In this document: piece after piece, positions 25,142-32,928 of the stretch
How the letters are laid out: every line of letters starts with the position of its first letter
How positions within the stretch are numbered: the first letter of the stretch is position 1
From: DATBSL01 sp963729875
Lineage (GTDB): Bacteria > Acidobacteriota > Vicinamibacteria > Fen-336
Assembly: GCA_963729875.1 (NCBI GenBank)
Contig: CAVSPR010000007.1
Location: 310,001 to 374,000, forward strand
Reading direction: 5' to 3'
DNA length: 64,000 bases
Notes under the pieces: generated by a model
Seen by the model: the letters and a program-made list of their open reading frames with translations, nothing else
The model's database searches: none
Told to the model about the DNA's origin: nothing
Made by a program: the position numbers and the translations under genes

Positions 25142-25489
25142 TCAGGCGACGCCGGCGAGGACCCGCAGCAGCTCGGGCTTCCCGCGCGCCCCGATCATGC
25201 GGGTGACCTCGTGGCCGTCCTTGAAGAGGATCACGGTCGGCACGCCCTGGATCCGCAGCCGCGCCGCGGCCTCGGGACTGCGGTCCACGTTGAGCTTCGC
25301 CACGCGGACCCGGCCCGCGAGCGAGGAGGCGAGCTCCTCGATGACCGGGTCCATGCCGCGGCAGGGGACGCACCACGGCGCCCAGACGTCGAGGAGGACG
25401 GGCAGCGGCGAGGCGAGGACCTGCTCCTCGAACCGCACGTCGGTCACCTCGACCGCCAGGGAGGAGGTGCGCACGGCCAAGTGTGCCAT
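25142..25489 (-). CDS. thioredoxin
   Basis: 115 residues with the thioredoxin fold and active site WAPWCVPCRGM (CxPC with Val instead of Gly). Conserved cis-proline is in IQGVPTVILFKDG. It lacks a signal peptide, so it is cytoplasmic. The CVPC active site is a known thioredoxin variant. It could supply reducing power to arsenate reductase, but that gene is distant. It is divergent from a zinc-ribbon membrane protein gene. Confidence 0.9.
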   Translation of the reverse strand: MAHLAVRTSSLAVEVTDVRFEEQVLASPLPVLLDVWAPWCVPCRGMDPVIEELASSLAGRVRVAKLNVDRSPEAAARLRIQGVPTVILFKDGHEVTRMIGARGKPELLRVLAGVA

Positions 25490-25492
25490 TTC

Positions 25493-25522
25493 TTGTCCGG
25501 GATTGCGCGGGTCTGTTAGGCT
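25493..25522 (+). promoter_or_regulatory. promoter of the zinc-ribbon membrane protein gene
   Basis: TTGTCC (25493-25498), an 18-nt spacer and TAGGCT (25517-25522). It would give a leader of about 15 nt carrying GGAGG before ATG 25544. Confidence 0.4.
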
Positions 25523-25543
25523 TCTCCCGGGAGGAACCGGGCC

Positions 25544-26050
25544 ATGGCGAGCGCGACCGGGGCCGAGAAGGCCCGCTGCGTCCACTGCCGTGAGGACGTG
25601 TCCGTCCCCGACCACTACGCCCACGGGGACCACATCAAGTGCGGCTCCTGCGGGACCAAGCACAAGGTCGTGCGAGGCGACAGGCTCCGGCTCGTGCTCG
25701 CCGACGTGGGGCCGCTGCGCGACGCGCTCAAGCAGAACCAGCAGCTCGTGGGCCGGCTCGAGACCGAGCTCTCCCGGGCGCGGTGGAGCTTCGGGATCGG
25801 GGCCAACGGGATCGTGGCCGGCGTGATCTTCGGGCTCTACGAGGTCGGGATGAGGGGCGCCCCGATCTCCATGAACCTGCTCCTGAACGCCCTGGGGATT
25901 GCCGCCGTGGCGGGCCTCCTCCTCGAGGCGGCGAACTGGTCCTTCCTCGCAAAGGGGAGCGCGATCACGCGGATCCAGCGGGAGCTCGAGGAGGCGCGCG
26001 AGGAGGGCGAACGCATCCGGCAGCAGATGCGGGACGCCACCCGGGTCTGA
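25544..26050 (+). CDS. zinc-ribbon membrane protein with coiled coil
   Basis: 168 residues. An N-terminal zinc ribbon has CVHC (~12-15) and CGSC (~33-36). A short coiled coil follows (LRDALKQNQQLVGRLETELSRA), then two hydrophobic helices (IGANGIVAGVIFGLYEVGM and LLLNALGIAAVAGLLLEAANW). A C-terminal coiled coil ends the protein (RIQRELEEAREEGERIRQQM). I recognise no family. The architecture suggests a small membrane adaptor. It sits between thioredoxin and the cNMP/DUF4388 regulator. Confidence 0.65.
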   Translation: MASATGAEKARCVHCREDVSVPDHYAHGDHIKCGSCGTKHKVVRGDRLRLVLADVGPLRDALKQNQQLVGRLETELSRARWSFGIGANGIVAGVIFGLYEVGMRGAPISMNLLLNALGIAAVAGLLLEAANWSFLAKGSAITRIQRELEEAREEGERIRQQMRDATRV

Positions 26051-26063
26051 GCGAGGCCCCTGG

Positions 26064-27053
26064 CTACTCGATCTGGTCGCCGTCGAGGAGGGTGACGACC
26101 GTCCGGTAGATCGCGTGGGACGAGCGCGGGATCTCGCGCTGCAGGTCCTCGACGCTCGCACCCCTCTTGAGCCGCGACCAGACCGCCGCCGCCAGCTCGA
26201 TCGTGTCCGGCTCCTCCCAGGAGAGGTGGGCCGCCTTCTGGCGGAGGACGCGGCGGGGGTTGCTGAGGCGCTCCTTGAGGAGGGGCAGCTCGTCCTGCAG
26301 CCGAACCGACTCCATGAGGAGCGAGATCGCGGGCATCGAGATCTCGCTCCGCCCGTCCTCCTCCTGCACGTCGCGGCCCGTGAAGGAGAAGTCGCCCTCG
26401 ACCGTGCTCTGGAACAGCTGGAAGACCGCGTCGTCCCCGACGAGCTGGCGGTAGCGGGCCCGCGTGATGTTCCCCCGGAAGAACGAGATCTCGGCCACCT
26501 TGTGCTTGTCCTCGGTGACCACCAGGGCGCCCGTCTGGTGCGAGCCGATGAGGGTCTGGATGACCGTGGCGAGGTCGAAGTACTGCAGGTTGCCCTGCAG
26601 CTGCTTTCCGGAGGCGCGCGGCACCTTGAGCGTCGTCGTCTCCAGGCGCTTGGCGAGCACCACGCACAGGTTGCGCGAGAAGGCGGGCAGGATGTCCATC
26701 AGGTCGAAGAACACCGCCTTGTCCACGGCGAACAGCTCCGCGTGCTCGGGAGAGCGCACGGTCGCGCTGCGAGGGGAGCCGGTCAGGAGCGCCAGCTCCC
26801 CGATCACCTCACCGACGCCCAGGTAGGCGACCACGACGGGCTCAGCGCCGTCGGAGGGCGTCGCGACCACCTCGAGCACGCCGCTCTTGACGACGAAGAG
26901 CCGGTCGCCCTGGTCGCCCTGGCGGAAGACCACGTCCCCGGGGCCGAACTCGAGCAGCTGTCCCTGGGCGAGGACGGCCCGGATCACCTCGGCAGGCTGG
27001 TTCTCGAACAGCTCGGAGTCCCGAAGGAAGGCGGGGTCGATCGGTTCACCCAT
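26064..27053 (-). CDS. cyclic-nucleotide-binding/DUF4388 signalling protein
   Basis: 329 residues. Residues ~15-130 form a CRP-like cNMP domain (FGPGDVVFRQGDQGDRLFVVKSGVLEVV, then GEVIGELALLTGSPRSATVRS, the phosphate-binding cassette). Residues ~148-260 match DUF4388 (LQGNLQYFDLATVIQTLIGSHQTGALVV, then ISFFRGNITRARYRQLVGDDAVFQLF). The C-terminal ~60 residues are helical. There is no helix-turn-helix, so it is probably a signal-relay protein rather than a CRP-type activator. A second DUF4388-type protein lies at 29.9 kb. Confidence 0.8.
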   Translation of the reverse strand: MGEPIDPAFLRDSELFENQPAEVIRAVLAQGQLLEFGPGDVVFRQGDQGDRLFVVKSGVLEVVATPSDGAEPVVVAYLGVGEVIGELALLTGSPRSATVRSPEHAELFAVDKAVFFDLMDILPAFSRNLCVVLAKRLETTTLKVPRASGKQLQGNLQYFDLATVIQTLIGSHQTGALVVTEDKHKVAEISFFRGNITRARYRQLVGDDAVFQLFQSTVEGDFSFTGRDVQEEDGRSEISMPAISLLMESVRLQDELPLLKERLSNPRRVLRQKAAHLSWEEPDTIELAAAVWSRLKRGASVEDLQREIPRSSHAIYRTVVTLLDGDQIE

Positions 27054-27064
27054 GAGGACGCGTG

Positions 27065-27070
27065 ATTATA
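27065..27070 (-). promoter_or_regulatory. consensus TATAAT -10 upstream of the cNMP/DUF4388 gene
   Basis: A perfect TATAAT (27070-27065, minus strand) lies 11 nt before ATG 27053. No good -35 is visible at 17 nt. Confidence 0.5.
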
Positions 27071-27219
27071 CGCTCGCGGCGCGGCCCGGCCTTCCCCCCC
27101 TAAACCTGTGCTAGCATTGGACAAACCCGGGGCGGGTTGCCCTCACACGGGCAGAGTGTCGTGGCCAATTCGTTGAAAAGAAAGCTTTTGTCGCAATACG
27201 ACCGCGGGATGACCTAGGA

Positions 27220-27273
27220 GGGAGCTCCAGTTCTGTCCACCCTTCGGCCATGGCCTTCAGTCACGGAGCTCCC
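27220..27273 (+). promoter_or_regulatory. leader hairpin masking the lat ribosome-binding site
   Basis: GGGAGCTCC (27220-27228) is perfectly complementary to GGAGCTCCC (27265-27273). The loop holds the palindrome GGCCATGGCC (27246-27255). The second arm contains the GGAG that precedes ATG 27277, so the folded mRNA would hide the ribosome-binding site. A TAGCAT box near 27110 would give a leader of about 150 nt. Confidence 0.5.
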
Positions 27274-27276
27274 GAC

Positions 27277-28611
27277 ATGACGCTTTCGACCCTCACCCCC
27301 ATCTCCCCCCACGAGGTCCACGGGATCCTCTCCCGCCACATCCTGGCTGACGGCTACGACATCGTCTTCGACTACGAGAAGAGCCACGGGTCGTGGCTGC
27401 ACGATGCCCGCGCGGGGCGCGACGTCCTCGACTTCTGCTCGTTCTTCGCGTCGAAGCCCATCGGTTACAACCACCCGAAGATGAAGGACCCCGAGTTCCT
27501 GAAGGTCCTGCACCGGGTGGCGCAGCTCAAGCCCGCGCTCGCCGACCTCTACAGCGTCGAGTACGCGTCGTTCGTCGACGTCTTCGGGCGCCTGGCGATG
27601 CCGCCCCACATGCGCTACGCGTTCTTCATCGAGGGGGGCTCGCTTGGCGTCGAGAATGCGCTCAAGACCGCCTTCGACTGGAAGGTGCGGCGGAACCGGG
27701 CGAGCGGCATCGGAGACGACAAGGGCCAGCAGGTCATCCACTTCCGGCAGGCGTTCCACGGCCGCTCGGGCTACACGCTCTCGCTGACGAACACGGACCC
27801 GGTGAAGACCGACCACTTCCCCAAGTTCCGCTGGCCGCGGATCGACAACCCGGGCCTGCGCTTCCCGGTCACGGACGAGGTCGAGCGGGACGTGGTCGCG
27901 GCCGAGCAGAAGGCCCTCGACCAGGTCGACAGGGCCTTCGCGGACAACCCGGACGACATCGCGGCCATCCTGATCGAGCCCATCCAGGCGGAGGGGGGCG
28001 ACATCCACTTCCGCCCGGAGTTCCTCCAGGCGCTCCAGCGGAAGGCCCGCGAGCACGACGTCTTCTTCGTCCTCGACGAGGTGCAGACCGGGGTCGGCAT
28101 CACCGGCAAGATGTGGGCCCACGAGCACTTCGGCCTGGAGCCGGACGCGGTGGCCTTCGGGAAGAAGATGCAGGTGTGCGGCTGCATGGTCGGGCCGAAG
28201 GTGGACGAGGAACCGGAGAACGTGTTCAAGGTCTCCTCGCGCATCAACTCCACCTGGGGTGGCGGCCTCACCGACATGGTGCGCGCTGCGCGCTACCTCG
28301 AGGTGATTCACGAGGACCGGCTGCTCGAGAACGCCCGGGTGACGGGCGAGCGGCTCCTCGCGGGCCTCGACTCGCTCCAGCGGGAGCTCGGCGGGGTCCT
28401 GACGAACGCCCGCGGGCGGGGGCTGATGATCGCCTTCGATCTGCCCTCCGCCGAGCTGCGGGCCAGGGCCCAGGACCGGATGCTGGAGAACGGGCTCCTG
28501 CTGCTCGGCTGCGGGGTGCGGTCGATCCGCTTCCGCCCGCCCCTCAACCTGTCTGCGGCCGAGGCGGACACCGGGCTGGAGATCGTGCGCAAGAGCCTGA
28601 AGGAGCTGTAG
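27277..28611 (+). CDS. lat: L-lysine 6-aminotransferase
   Basis: 444 residues. A class III PLP aminotransferase that moves the epsilon-amino group of lysine to 2-oxoglutarate, giving aminoadipate semialdehyde. Family-specific sequences include ILADGYDIVFDYEKSHGSWL, FIEGGSLGVENALKTAFDWK, RQAFHGRSGYTLSLTNTDP, VLDEVQTGVGITGKMWAHEH and AFGKKMQVCG, with the PLP lysine in the last. ATG 27277 was preferred over ATG 27250 because of the nearby GGAG. A 76-residue protein and a DapB/Ord-like dehydrogenase follow, so this looks like a diamino-acid catabolic operon. Confidence 0.9.
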   Translation: MTLSTLTPISPHEVHGILSRHILADGYDIVFDYEKSHGSWLHDARAGRDVLDFCSFFASKPIGYNHPKMKDPEFLKVLHRVAQLKPALADLYSVEYASFVDVFGRLAMPPHMRYAFFIEGGSLGVENALKTAFDWKVRRNRASGIGDDKGQQVIHFRQAFHGRSGYTLSLTNTDPVKTDHFPKFRWPRIDNPGLRFPVTDEVERDVVAAEQKALDQVDRAFADNPDDIAAILIEPIQAEGGDIHFRPEFLQALQRKAREHDVFFVLDEVQTGVGITGKMWAHEHFGLEPDAVAFGKKMQVCGCMVGPKVDEEPENVFKVSSRINSTWGGGLTDMVRAARYLEVIHEDRLLENARVTGERLLAGLDSLQRELGGVLTNARGRGLMIAFDLPSAELRARAQDRMLENGLLLLGCGVRSIRFRPPLNLSAAEADTGLEIVRKSLKEL

Positions 28612-28613
28612 CG

Positions 28614-28844
28614 ATGATCGAGCGCGAGGCGATGGTCAAGATCACGAACGACCTCCTGGCGAACCTGCTCGGCGGCACCAAGGCCGCGAGCGGACGGCTC
28701 GTGCGGATCGCGCCGGAGGGCTTCTACGAGGTCATCCTGACGCTGCAGGGGGGCAGCTACACGACCCTCCTGCCCATCTCCGGCACCGCGATCATCGCGG
28801 CGAAGCCGGAGGCGGAGGTGCCGCCGATCGAGGTGGAGCGCTAG
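28614..28844 (+). CDS. small conserved-context hypothetical protein
   Basis: 76 residues, starting 2 nt after the lat stop codon. It begins MIEREAMVKITNDLLANLLGG and continues into a short beta-rich region (GRLVRIAPEGFYEVILTLQGG, then TTLLPISGTAIIAAKPEAEVPP). No signal peptide or membrane segment is present. I recognise no family. Its position between lat and the dehydrogenase suggests a role in the same pathway, perhaps as a subunit or regulator. Confidence 0.6.
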   Translation: MIEREAMVKITNDLLANLLGGTKAASGRLVRIAPEGFYEVILTLQGGSYTTLLPISGTAIIAAKPEAEVPPIEVER

Positions 28845-28872
28845 GAGGGGTTTGCGGCGGGAGGGCGCGAGG

Positions 28873-29910
28873 ATGGCTCGAACTCTGAAGGTCGCGGTCG
28901 TCGGGCTTGGCCCGGTGGGCCAGGCGGTGGCCCGCGCGGTGCTGCAGACTCCGGCCCTGAAGCTGGTGTCGGCGACCGACCCCTCGCCGCTCCACGCCGG
29001 CAAGGACCTGGGGGCGGTCCTCGGCCTTGCGCGCAAGATCCGGGTGAAGGTCGAGGGCAACCCCGACCGCTTCTTCAAGAAGGTCCGGGCCGACGTCGCG
29101 TTCGTGTGCACCTTCTCGCTGCTCAAGGACGTCAAGCCCCAGGTCGCGGCCCTCGTGTCGCGCCGGATACACGTGCTCACGACCTGCGAGGAGCTCGCCG
29201 GGCCGGTCCCCGCCCGGGCCGCGGCCTTCAAGGAGCTCGACCGCCTGGCGAAGCGGAAGAAGGTGTCGGTGCTCGCGACCGGGGTGAACCCCGGCTTTGC
29301 CATGGACGCGCTGGCCCTCGCCCTCACCGCGCCGTGCGCCCGGGTGCGGCGGATCTCCGTGACGCGCGTGGTCGACGCGGCGGCGCGCAAGCTGCCGCTG
29401 CAGCGGCGGGTCGGCGCCGGGCTCAACCTCGGGCAGTTCCGCCGCGCCGTGACCGAGGGCAGCGTGCGCCACGTGGGCCTCGTGGAGTCGGCGCACCTCA
29501 TCGCGGGCGGGCTCGGGTGGAAGCTCGAGCGCGTAGACGAGACGCTGGAGCCGGCGATCGCCCCCCGGGACCTCGACACCGAGTACCTCCGCATCCCGGC
29601 CGGCGCCGCCGCCGGGATCAAGCAGGCGGCGCGCGCCTACCGGGGGGGCGAGCTCGCCATCAGCCTGGACCTGCAGGTCTACGTCGGAGCCGAGTCCCCG
29701 CGGGACCACATCCTCGTGGACGGCGACCCGCCGGTCGACGCCACCATCGCGGGCGGGGTCAACGGCGAGGTGGCCACCGCGGCCATGCTGCTGAACAGCC
29801 TCCCGAAGCTGCTGGCCGCCCCGGCCGGCGTGCTGACCGTGAGGGACCTGCCGCTCGTGCACTCGATGAACCCCCAGGAGCTGGCGGCGCCTCTTCCAAG
29901 GAAGCGCTAG
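28873..29910 (+). CDS. DapB/Ord-like amino-acid dehydrogenase
   Basis: 345 residues. The N-terminal Rossmann fold (KVAVVGLGPVGQAVARAVL, then ATDPSPLHAGKDLGAVLGL) and the middle domain (TGVNPGFAMDALALALTAPC) match the dihydrodipicolinate-reductase-like family that includes 2,4-diaminopentanoate dehydrogenase (Ord). The length and the GKDLG motif favour Ord-like over DapB. It would use NAD(P)H with a diamino-acid or imine substrate. It is on one transcript with lat, so a role in lysine or ornithine breakdown is inferred. Confidence 0.72.
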   Translation: MARTLKVAVVGLGPVGQAVARAVLQTPALKLVSATDPSPLHAGKDLGAVLGLARKIRVKVEGNPDRFFKKVRADVAFVCTFSLLKDVKPQVAALVSRRIHVLTTCEELAGPVPARAAAFKELDRLAKRKKVSVLATGVNPGFAMDALALALTAPCARVRRISVTRVVDAAARKLPLQRRVGAGLNLGQFRRAVTEGSVRHVGLVESAHLIAGGLGWKLERVDETLEPAIAPRDLDTEYLRIPAGAAAGIKQAARAYRGGELAISLDLQVYVGAESPRDHILVDGDPPVDATIAGGVNGEVATAAMLLNSLPKLLAAPAGVLTVRDLPLVHSMNPQELAAPLPRKR

Positions 29911-29937
29911 CGTCGTGGGAGCGCCGCGCGCGAGGGC

Positions 29938-31536
29938 ATGAACGGGGATCTCGCCGAGGGAGTCGTCGCCGGCCTGCTGCGGGAGATCTACGTCGGCCGG
30001 CGCACCGGGACCCTGACCCTCGCACGAGGGGAGGAGCGCCAGCGCCTGCGCTTCCGCCGCGGCCACATCGTCAACGCCGACACGAACGTCGTCGAGGAGC
30101 GCCTCGGCGAGGTCCTGGTGCGGCGCGGGCTGCTCTCGGAGGCGGACCTCGCGCGGGCCACCGAGGTCGTGGCGCGAGAGGAGCGGCGGCTCGGTGAGGT
30201 CCTCACGGAGCTCGGGCTCATCGACGCGAGCGGGCTCGAGGATGCCGTCGGCCTCCACGTGCACGAGATGCTCGTCAAGGTGTTCAACTGGCACGAGGGA
30301 ACCTGCTCCTTCGAAGAGGAGCCCGACGGCGAGCCGGGCCGGGAGATCACCCTGAAGCTCTCCACCGGCGAGCTGATCCTGGAGGCGGTCCGGGCCGTTC
30401 ACGACCCGGACGTGGTGCGCTTCTCGCTCGGCGACCTGAACCGCGTCCTCGCGCTCTCCAGCGATCCCCTGCTGCGCTTCCAGAAGCTCACCCTGTCGCC
30501 GGCCGACGGGTTCGTGCTCTCGCGCGTGGACGGCCTCACGAGCGCCCGCGAGATCGTGCACATGATCCCGCTGCCCGAGGAGCAGACGGAGAAGAGCCTC
30601 CTCGCGCTCCTCTCGACCGGGGCCATCGAGTACGCGGCCGCGCGACGCCCCGCCGCCGCCGAACCGCCGCCCGCGCCCGCCGAACCGCCGCCCGCGCCCG
30701 CCGAGGCGCCAGTCGACGAGAAGGCCGCCGAGAGGCGCCGCGAGATCCTCGAGGCCTGGGAGGGCCTCAAGACGCGCAACCACTTCGAGGTGCTCGGCCT
30801 TCCCCGCTCGGCGGGCGAAGTCGAGGTCAAGGAGGCGTACTTCCGGCTCGCCAGGCGCTTTCATCCCGACGTGCACCACGACGCCTCGCTCGGGGACCTG
30901 CGCGACGAGCTCGAGGCGGTGTTCATCCGGGTGGGCGCGGCGTACGAGGTGCTGCGCGATACCCGCAAGCGCTCCGACTACGAGGAGCGCCTGGGTCGCC
31001 CCCGGCCGGCGCCGGCCGGGGAGGCGGGCGGCCGCGCGGGGGCCGCCACGGCGTCGGCCGGCCCCGGGGACACGGTCCCTCCGGAGCCTCCCCGCGACGA
31101 GGCGGAGGACGCCCAGGCCGCCGAGGAGTCGGTCCGCCGCGCGACGCAGCTCTTCGAGCAGGAGAAGTACTGGGACGCCATCCAGCTGCTCGAACGGGCG
31201 GTGGTCGCCGCTCGGGGCAAGGCCCGGCTGAGGGCCCGCATCCTGCTGGCGCGGTGCCTCGCGAAGAACCCGAACTGGACGAGGCGGGCCGAGGAGCTGC
31301 TCCTGGCCGTGACCCGCGAGGACCCGCAGGTGGTCGAGCCGTGGGCGCGGCTCGGCGCCCTCTACGGGGAGAAGGGCATGCGCGCACGGGCGACGACGAT
31401 GTACCGCCGGACTCTGGAGCTCGAACCCGACCACGAGGAGGCGAGGCTGTACCTCGCCGCCAACGCCGCAGGGCCGGAGCCGCCCGGGGACGAGGGCGGG
31501 GGCGGGCTGCTCGGCCGACTCTTCCGGAGGGGCTGA
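29938..31536 (+). CDS. DUF4388-like / J-domain / TPR fusion protein
   Basis: 532 residues. Residues 1-230 resemble DUF4388 and related regions (LLREIYVGRRTGTLTLARGEERQRLRFRRGHIVNADTN, then RRGLLSEADLARATEV). A Pro/Ala linker (~240-255) contains a perfect tandem repeat. Residues ~280-350 are a J-domain with the HPD motif (ARRFHPDVHHD). The C-terminal part has TPR-like helices (RATQLFEQEKYWDAIQLLERAV, then PQVVEPWARLGALYGEKGMRARATTMYRRTLELEPDHEEA). It is probably a cytoplasmic signalling scaffold that recruits DnaK. It is followed directly by an exported protein gene (stop and start overlap). Confidence 0.78.
   Translation: MNGDLAEGVVAGLLREIYVGRRTGTLTLARGEERQRLRFRRGHIVNADTNVVEERLGEVLVRRGLLSEADLARATEVVAREERRLGEVLTELGLIDASGLEDAVGLHVHEMLVKVFNWHEGTCSFEEEPDGEPGREITLKLSTGELILEAVRAVHDPDVVRFSLGDLNRVLALSSDPLLRFQKLTLSPADGFVLSRVDGLTSAREIVHMIPLPEEQTEKSLLALLSTGAIEYAAARRPAAAEPPPAPAEPPPAPAEAPVDEKAAERRREILEAWEGLKTRNHFEVLGLPRSAGEVEVKEAYFRLARRFHPDVHHDASLGDLRDELEAVFIRVGAAYEVLRDTRKRSDYEERLGRPRPAPAGEAGGRAGAATASAGPGDTVPPEPPRDEAEDAQAAEESVRRATQLFEQEKYWDAIQLLERAVVAARGKARLRARILLARCLAKNPNWTRRAEELLLAVTREDPQVVEPWARLGALYGEKGMRARATTMYRRTLELEPDHEEARLYLAANAAGPEPPGDEGGGGLLGRLFRRG
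30661..30702 (+). repeat. perfect 21-bp tandem repeat inside a linker
   Basis: Two exact copies of a 21-bp unit (30661-30681, 30682-30702) encode EPPPAPA twice, in frame. It sits in the Pro/Ala linker between the DUF4388-like and J-domain regions and could expand or contract without breaking the frame. Confidence 0.85.
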
Positions 31537-32315
31537 TGCGCTCGATCCTGGCCGTGCTGGCGTTCCTCCTGGCCGCGCCCCTGGCGCGCGCCGACGTGAT
31601 CGTGCTCGTGAACGGCGACCGCGTCACCGGCCGCGTGATCGGCAAGATCTCGCGGCGCGTGCGCGTCCAGACCCCGTACGGCACCCTCGTCATCCCCGCC
31701 GAGAAGGTGGAGCGCATCCGCCGCGACGACGGCAGCGAGGAGGTGCTGAGCGTCCAGCCCGCGCCGACGCCGGCACCGCCGCCCCCACCGCCGCCGCCCG
31801 CGACGCTCGAGCTGGTGGTGAACGGCGCCGCCTTCTGGCAGGCCTGGGATCCCAAGGCGGCACCCGAGGACCCGAGCCTCCGCCTGGAGGTACGCCTCGA
31901 CGAGCGGCCCATCGCCTCCTACACCGACGTCAACCTCGACCCCGAGGACCTGCCAAAGGCCGTCGTCAACTCCTTCGTCTTCTCCCCGGAGCGGCTGTTC
32001 GTCAGCGCGGGCGAGCGCGCCACGGTCTCCCCGCCGAGCCTGGCGTCGGGGGAGCTCCGGCTGGCGATCTCGCTGCCGGCGGACCTCGCCGGCCGTCGTC
32101 AGCTCCTCCTCGCCTACCAGGTGAACGACGCCGGCTCCGCCGCCCCGGCGTGGCGCGACCTCGTCCTCGCCGCGAGCGACGTCACTCTCGCGGCCGGGAG
32201 CGTCGTGCGTCTGCGTCTCCAGCAGGAGCGGGGGACGATGGAGTACACGCGACGCCGCATGCGCAATGTCGAGACGTTCCGGGCGACGCTGGAGCCGGAG
32301 CCACCGGCTCCTTGA
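31536..32315 (+). CDS. exported hypothetical protein with Pro-rich linker
   Basis: 259 residues. The signal peptide is MRSILAVLAFLLAAPLARA. Residues 20-60 form a short beta domain (DVIVLVNGDRVTGRVIGKISRRVRVQTPYG) resembling repeats found in many acidobacterial exported proteins. A run of prolines links to a beta-rich C-terminal domain (LELVVNGAAFWQAWDPKAAPEDPSLRLEVRLDE). The ATG overlaps the upstream stop. The C-terminal function is unknown. Confidence 0.6.
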   Translation: MRSILAVLAFLLAAPLARADVIVLVNGDRVTGRVIGKISRRVRVQTPYGTLVIPAEKVERIRRDDGSEEVLSVQPAPTPAPPPPPPPPATLELVVNGAAFWQAWDPKAAPEDPSLRLEVRLDERPIASYTDVNLDPEDLPKAVVNSFVFSPERLFVSAGERATVSPPSLASGELRLAISLPADLAGRRQLLLAYQVNDAGSAAPAWRDLVLAASDVTLAAGSVVRLRLQQERGTMEYTRRRMRNVETFRATLEPEPPAP

Positions 32316-32340
32316 CACCCCCCCGGGGGCACCCTAGTCT
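32312..32340 (+). promoter_or_regulatory. strong promoter for a leaderless DUF4126 mRNA
   Basis: TTGACA (32312-32317), a 17-nt spacer and TAGTCT (32335-32340). ATG 32347 lies exactly 6 nt after the -10, so transcription should start at the start codon. The spacer is rich in C and G runs. Confidence 0.65.
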
Positions 32341-32346
32341 CGGATC

Positions 32347-32928
32347 ATGGAGACGCTTGCCGAGTTCCTGCCGGCGCTCGCGCTGGCCATTGCCCTCGCC
32401 GCCTCGGCGGGGCTGCGGGCCTGGCTCCCGCTGCTGCTCGCCGGGGGCCTCGCACGCCTCGGGGTCCTCGACCTCGGACCCTCCTTCCAGTTCCTCACCT
32501 CGACCAGGGCGCTCGTGCTGTTCGGGGCGGCCACCGCGATCGAGATCGTGGGCGACAAGATCCCGGCGGTGGACCACGCGCTCGACGTCATCGGAACCCC
32601 GCTGCGCCCCGCGGCGGGAGCGCTCCTCGCCGCGTCGGTCCTCGGCACGGTGACGGACCCGCTCACCTCGCTCGTCCTCGGCACGGCGGTCGGCGCTCCC
32701 TCGGCCCTGATGCCGCACGCCGTGAAGTCCGCGGTGCGCGCCGCCTCGACCACGGTCACCGGGGGGATCGCCAACCCGGCCCTGAGCTTCCTCGAGGACG
32801 CGATCGCGCTCGTCACCTTCATCCTCGCCGTCCTGGTCCCCCTGCTGGTCGTGGCGCTCCTGGGCGTGAGCCTCTACCTCGCCTCGCGCTGGATCCGCCG
32901 GCGGCGCACCCCCTCGCCGGCCGCCTGA
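32347..32928 (+). CDS. DUF4126 membrane protein
   Basis: 193 residues with several hydrophobic helices. DUF4126 features include LAASAGLRAWLPLLLAGGLARLG near the start, EIVGDKIPAVDHALDVIGTPLRP in the middle and VTGGIANPALSFLEDA later. The function of the family is unknown. It has no visible ribosome-binding site and a promoter that predicts a leaderless mRNA. It overlaps the VWA gene start. Confidence 0.82.
   Translation: METLAEFLPALALAIALAASAGLRAWLPLLLAGGLARLGVLDLGPSFQFLTSTRALVLFGAATAIEIVGDKIPAVDHALDVIGTPLRPAAGALLAASVLGTVTDPLTSLVLGTAVGAPSALMPHAVKSAVRAASTTVTGGIANPALSFLEDAIALVTFILAVLVPLLVVALLGVSLYLASRWIRRRRTPSPAA

Noticed and set aside
27125..27276. Lysine riboswitch in front of lat
   Set aside because: The length and the pathway would fit, but I find no match to the conserved L-box core. 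Only the simple hairpin is supported.
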